This document shows, piece after piece, positions 15,985-18,825 of a DNA stretch of 18,825 bases (position 1 is the first letter of the stretch; every line of letters starts with the position of its first letter). The notes beneath the pieces are model-generated. The model did not search any database and was not told the DNA's origin. It saw nothing but the letters and a program-made list of their open reading frames with translations. The position numbers and the translations under genes were made by a program. Source of the stretch: Azospirillum sp. 51_20 (GTDB lineage: Bacteria > Pseudomonadota > Alphaproteobacteria > RF32 > CAG-239); contig MNTV01000028.1 of assembly GCA_001917175.1 (NCBI GenBank), positions 1-18,825 on the forward strand, given 5' to 3'.

Positions 15985-15991
15985 GATAGTC

Positions 15992-16429
15992 CTAAATTAT
16001 GTGTAAAAATCTTAAAATGACGAAAACAAGCGCGGCTTCAAACAGCATCATCATCCAGAAAAAGGTCTGGTAGCTTCTTTTCTTCGACTTATGGTGAAAG
16101 AACTTCTGCCCCAGAAGGGCGCCCGCCCAGCCGCCGAGAAACTCAAGCGTATGCAGGTTGCTTTCCGGCACCCGCCAGTCGCCTTTCTGCGCCGCCCGTT
16201 TGTCCACGCCGTAGGCGACAAAGGTGACGAGGTTGATCGAGGCCAGCTGAAAAACGAGGAACAGAAGCAGGGTTTTGGGATGAAAGGGGGTGACCGTAAA
16301 CCAGCGGTTTTCCACATAATAGGCGGCCAGAATGACCAGCCCGGCGTGCACCATGTAAAAGCTGTTTTTTTTCAAAGGCGGGATCAGCAGAAGCAGCCCG
16401 AGCAAAATGACCGTAAAAGTGAGAACCAT
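15992..16429 (-). CDS. DUF1294 domain membrane protein
   Basis: A predicted 145-residue inner-membrane protein. Four hydrophobic segments: about 3-17, 25-40, 52-72 and 123-142. The region from about 66 to 125 carries the DUF1294 pattern: NLVTFVAYGVDKRAA, then WRVPESNLHTLEFLGGWAGA, then QKFFHHKSKKRSYQTFFW. The function of DUF1294 is unknown; in some proteins it is fused to a cold-shock domain, which is absent here. The gene is transcribed from its own promoter, with the exporter gene 7 bp downstream. No strong Shine-Dalgarno is visible before the ATG. Confidence 0.87.
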   Translation of the reverse strand: MVLTFTVILLGLLLLIPPLKKNSFYMVHAGLVILAAYYVENRWFTVTPFHPKTLLLFLVFQLASINLVTFVAYGVDKRAAQKGDWRVPESNLHTLEFLGGWAGALLGQKFFHHKSKKRSYQTFFWMMMLFEAALVFVILRFLHII

Positions 16430-16468
16430 TTGTCAGCGCCTTGTTTGTCGGTTGAAAATCTGACGCCG

Positions 16469-16497
16469 AATATAAAGCATAAAAAAAATAAAAGCAA
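16469..16497 (-). promoter_or_regulatory. Probable promoter of the DUF1294-exporter operon
   Basis: On the minus strand, TTGCTT (16497-16492), a 17-bp spacer and TATATT (16474-16469), about 40 bp before the DUF1294 start codon. Confidence 0.6.
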
Positions 16498-16535
16498 TAA
16501 AACTGTCAAAAATTCCGCGGACGGCAAAAATTTGA

Positions 16536-16564
16536 TTGAGAAAATAATAATTATTGCGTATACT
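16536..16564 (+). promoter_or_regulatory. Probable promoter of the lipoprotein gene pair
   Basis: TTGAGA (16536-16541), a 17-bp AT-rich spacer, TATACT (16559-16564). It is one of the best sigma70-type matches in the window, 39 bp before the lipoprotein start codon, and back to back with the promoter at 16469-16497. Confidence 0.75.
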
Positions 16565-16603
16565 CCGCTTACGACTTGTTTCATAAAGGAAGGCTAAAAA
16601 CTC

Positions 16604-17152
16604 ATGAAAAAAATGTTTGTTGTCCTGGCAGCCGGCGCCTTGGCCGGATGCACCACCTGGCAGAATATGTTTCCCCGTCAGCCTGAGCGGGAAGAGCAGG
16701 CGCCGCGGCCGCGTTTCGTTACCGAAACGCCTTACGGTTTGAGCAACCTTTATGAGGAAACTTCCGCGCCGCAGATGTATTCGGTGATCGCCGCGCGGGT
16801 AACCAACAAAATGCTCGACCAGACGACCGAAATTTATGAAAAGCCGATGCCCCCGAAACTTTACGTCATGCAGATCAAAAAGGCCGGTGCCGCGCATATT
16901 CCCGACGGTTTTTATCATTCCCGGCAGGTGACGAGGGAAATTATCGAAGGCTCAAAAGCTTTCACCCTGGTCAACGTGCGGGAAGACGCCGACTATTGGC
17001 TGGACATTACGGTCAGCCGGCTGAACGTCAAAGACGTGCCGGGCGACGTTCTGCAATATAAAATGGTGCTGTCGGACAAAGGCGGCAATGAAGTAGGCAG
17101 CTGGATGGAAAGCATCCGTCAGGTTCAAAATGATGACAGAAGTTGGTGGTAA
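16604..17152 (+). CDS. Lipoprotein, weakly LpoB/CsgG-like
   Basis: A predicted 182-residue lipoprotein. The signal ends in a canonical lipobox LAGC with Cys16; Thr follows, so no inner-membrane retention signal is seen. A Pro/Glu/Arg-rich tether (about 20-40) leads to a compact domain at about 70-170. That domain, with PPKLYVMQIKKAGA, a helix RQVTREIIEGSKAF and TLVNVREDADYWLDITVSRL, follows the strand-helix-strand pattern of the LpoB/CsgG superfamily (a small-protein regulator or outer-membrane assembly fold). This is a resemblance in pattern only. AAAGGAAGG lies about 10 bases before the ATG. The last 23 bases overlap the next gene, so translation is probably coupled. Confidence 0.8.
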   Translation: MKKMFVVLAAGALAGCTTWQNMFPRQPEREEQAPRPRFVTETPYGLSNLYEETSAPQMYSVIAARVTNKMLDQTTEIYEKPMPPKLYVMQIKKAGAAHIPDGFYHSRQVTREIIEGSKAFTLVNVREDADYWLDITVSRLNVKDVPGDVLQYKMVLSDKGGNEVGSWMESIRQVQNDDRSWW

Positions 17153-18485
17153 ATTGAAAGCGGGTTTATTGGTTGCATCGGTGGCTTTGTTCGGGGTGCT
17201 GGCTTTTTCCGCGCGCACGGCGGACATTGTCAAAATCAAGGGCGAAGCCTGTGAAAAGTTCGTGCCCGGGCAGTCAAAGTCAAGCATCCGGGTGAGGGTG
17301 ACGGACAAAGCCAGTTACAAGGCCGTCAGTCAGGTGGAAAATCTGGCGGACGTGCGTTCCCGGATGCTGGAACACGATTTTAACGTGATCGTTTACAATC
17401 TGGTTGACAATTATGTGCGGGACCTGATGGTGCGCACCACCAGTCAGAACGACAAGGAACTGTGCGTCAAGGTTACCGGCGCCCTTTTGGCTTCGGACAT
17501 TGACACCGTGGTTGCCAACTATTCTCCCAATACTCCGGCGCCGGAATATGACATTAAGGAAGCGGCCGGCATTGAAGAAGAGGTGCTGACCGAAGAAGAC
17601 GAGCTGGAGCCGGCCGTGCCGGCCGAACCCGACGCGGAGGTTCTTTACAGCGGTCCCGAAGAACTGGAACAGGAACGGCAGGCCGCCGAAGCGGCGGAAA
17701 CGGAAACCGCTTTGAGCACGGAGATTTTGCCGGGCGGTGAAAACGCGTTGCCGGTCGTTTACGGCGGCGGGGAAGAGGTGAAGGCGGAAGAAAGCGCGCC
17801 GTCGCCGGCCGCCGGAACGGAAGAGACCGCCGCCTCGGACGACGCGTTGTCCGAAAACGAAGAAATGTCGTTGGGCGAACTGCCTCCGCCGCCGGCCGAA
17901 ACGCCGGAAGCGGTCGAAACGAATGCCTCTGCAAACGAAACACGGCCGACGGCGGAAGTCGAACCGGAAATGCCGGCGACGGCGCCGACGCCGGTGACTG
18001 CCGAAAACGTTCAGCCGGCGGCTCAGCCCGCTGCTCCGGTTCCCGCGGTTGAGGAAAAGGCTAACGTCTACGTCGGTCCGGTCGAATTTAACAACAATAC
18101 CCATTCGGCCAAACCGTCGCAGGTGTTAAAAGACATGTTTGCCGACACCGAGGGCTACCGGCTGGTGGACAACCCCGGCGCGGCAGGGTACGTGTTCCTG
18201 CCCAAGGTGCTGAAGGCCAAGGTCGATGCTCTCAACTCGCAGACCAAACGCATTCAGATGGTAGTTTCCCTGCAATTGCAGGTGCAAAATTCGTCAATAT
18301 CCTTTTCCGAACATCAAAACCGCTTCGTTTTGTTTGAAAGCGGCGAAAACGAGCAGGAAATTGCCCAGAAGCTGTTGCATAAGCTGTTGCGCAAGGCCGG
18401 CCGCAAACTGTTCGAAAAAGTGGAACAGGCGGAAGCCAAGCGCAAAGCGCAGGGATTGCCGCAAATCATTACGCCGTCAAAATAA
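17130..18485 (+). CDS. Secreted two-domain protein with long acidic linker
   Basis: A predicted 451-residue exported protein of unknown function. A hydrophobic signal at about 9-27 with cleavage near ARTA (residue 31) points to the periplasm. The N-terminal domain (32-132) has a helix-rich part with VIVYNLVDNYVRDLMV, then CVKVTGALLASDI. Residues about 135-309 are a low-complexity linker rich in Glu, Ala and Pro with almost no basic residues. The C-terminal domain (311-432), with VYVGPVEFNNNTHS, then YRLVDNPGAAGYVFLPKV and a strand of alternating polar residues, again recalls the LpoB/CsgG pattern. The ATG at 17130 has AGG six bases upstream; an ATG one codon on and a TTG at 17154 are also possible. 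Its overlap with the upstream lipoprotein gene suggests that the two act together. Confidence 0.8.
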   Translation: MMTEVGGKLKAGLLVASVALFGVLAFSARTADIVKIKGEACEKFVPGQSKSSIRVRVTDKASYKAVSQVENLADVRSRMLEHDFNVIVYNLVDNYVRDLMVRTTSQNDKELCVKVTGALLASDIDTVVANYSPNTPAPEYDIKEAAGIEEEVLTEEDELEPAVPAEPDAEVLYSGPEELEQERQAAEAAETETALSTEILPGGENALPVVYGGGEEVKAEESAPSPAAGTEETAASDDALSENEEMSLGELPPPPAETPEAVETNASANETRPTAEVEPEMPATAPTPVTAENVQPAAQPAAPVPAVEEKANVYVGPVEFNNNTHSAKPSQVLKDMFADTEGYRLVDNPGAAGYVFLPKVLKAKVDALNSQTKRIQMVVSLQLQVQNSSISFSEHQNRFVLFESGENEQEIAQKLLHKLLRKAGRKLFEKVEQAEAKRKAQGLPQIITPSK

Positions 18486-18502
18486 ATATACCGGTGAAAT
18501 AA

Positions 18503-18540
18503 AATCCCCGCCCGGAACCATCCTCCGGCGGGGGTTTTTG
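18503..18540 (+). terminator. Intrinsic terminator after the secreted-protein gene
   Basis: CCCCGCC-C-GGA pairs with TCCGGCGGGG across a 7-base loop, one bulged C, followed by TTTTTG. Confidence 0.9.
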
Positions 18541-18617
18541 TTTCTTCGTTGTTTAAAACTGCTCTGCACCGGCCGTGCAAAATTTACTCTTCCCACGCCA
18601 GCTTCCTTTCCGCCGGT
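18541..18617. other. Intergenic spacer, no feature seen
   Basis: No gene, promoter or RNA is supported. The last bases are pyrimidine-rich and may be a worn extension of the array that follows. Confidence 0.4.
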
Positions 18618-18825
18618 CCCCGCTTCTTCCGGCTTTACTCCTGTTTTCGTCCTTCATCCTTATACCCGCATTCGCTCTTGTTTCCGATTTTTCCCCAATC
18701 CCGTCCCGCTTCTTTCGGCTTTACTCCTGTTTTCGTCCTTTACCCTTATACCGCATTCGCTCTTGTTTCCGATTTTCCCCCAATCCTGCCCCGCTTTTTC
18801 CGGTTTTACTCCTGTTTTCGTCCTT
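18618..18825. repeat. Pyrimidine-rich tandem array, about 85-bp period, cut by window end
   Basis: Two full copies and a partial third, counted from the CGCTT anchor at 18621, 18707 and 18792 (spacings 86 and 85). Copies 1 and 2 differ by six substitutions and one deleted C; the partial third copy differs from the first at two positions. All substitutions are C/T transitions. About four-fifths of the bases on the plus strand are pyrimidines. Each copy contains TTTACTCCTGTTTTCGTCC, TTCGCTCTTGTTTCCGAT and CCCCAATCC. The period is not a multiple of three and no frame stays open through it, so it is not a coding repeat. Similarity covers the whole unit, which argues against CRISPR. Confidence 0.9.

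Noticed and set aside
18618..18825. CRISPR array
   Set aside because: The whole 85-bp unit is repeated, with no short repeat alternating with unique spacers, and no cas gene is present.

Overview
The window reads as a chromosomal segment of a Gram-negative bacterium, most likely an alphaproteobacterium. The evidence is an MsbA-type ABC exporter, a DUF4381-BatA-BatB/C-BatD operon, an N-formylglutamate amidohydrolase, Shine-Dalgarno sequences before most genes, and a tRNA gene that encodes its own CCA end. The exact lineage cannot be fixed from this sequence. A gut-associated Rhodospirillales-like genome is my guess. One gene, the first, looks more like a Bacteroidota lipoprotein than its neighbours do.

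Layout. (1) 1-1440: a lipoprotein with two copies of the same domain, then a bidirectional terminator, then a 49-bp tandem duplication that includes the 3' end of the next gene. (2) 1410-3924, minus strand: N-formylglutamate amidohydrolase, a lytic transglycosylase and an acyl-ACP thioesterase; the last two are 6 bp apart. (3) 4047-5239: tRNA-Val(GAC) with promoter and terminator, then a family 2 glycosyltransferase. (4) 5270-8131: a divergent pair, an uncharacterised multi-pass membrane protein (minus) and a membrane-anchored spermidine-synthase-like protein (plus), with back-to-back promoters between them. (5) 8203-8811: a MarC-family membrane protein closed by a strong terminator. (6) 8861-13872: the tightly packed operon DUF4381, BatA, BatB/C fusion, BatD. 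The MoxR ATPase and DUF58 protein that usually precede such sets are not here. (7) 13873-14202: a 330-bp gap between converging genes whose plus strand folds by hand into a branched RNA-like structure. (8) 14203-16429, minus: DUF1294 membrane protein and an MsbA-like exporter. (9) 16536-18539: a lipoprotein and an overlapping secreted protein with a long acidic linker, driven by a good sigma70-type promoter and closed by a terminator. (10) 18618-end: a pyrimidine-rich tandem array with a period of about 85 bp that runs off the window.

The theme is the cell envelope: lipoproteins, peptidoglycan turnover, lipid and lipid A export, surface glycosylation and the Bat system of membrane-anchored VWA proteins. 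The observations I rate highest are the unassigned structured element at 13976-14184, the terminal tandem array, and the fact that both tandem duplications in the window have diverged only by transitions apart from one indel.
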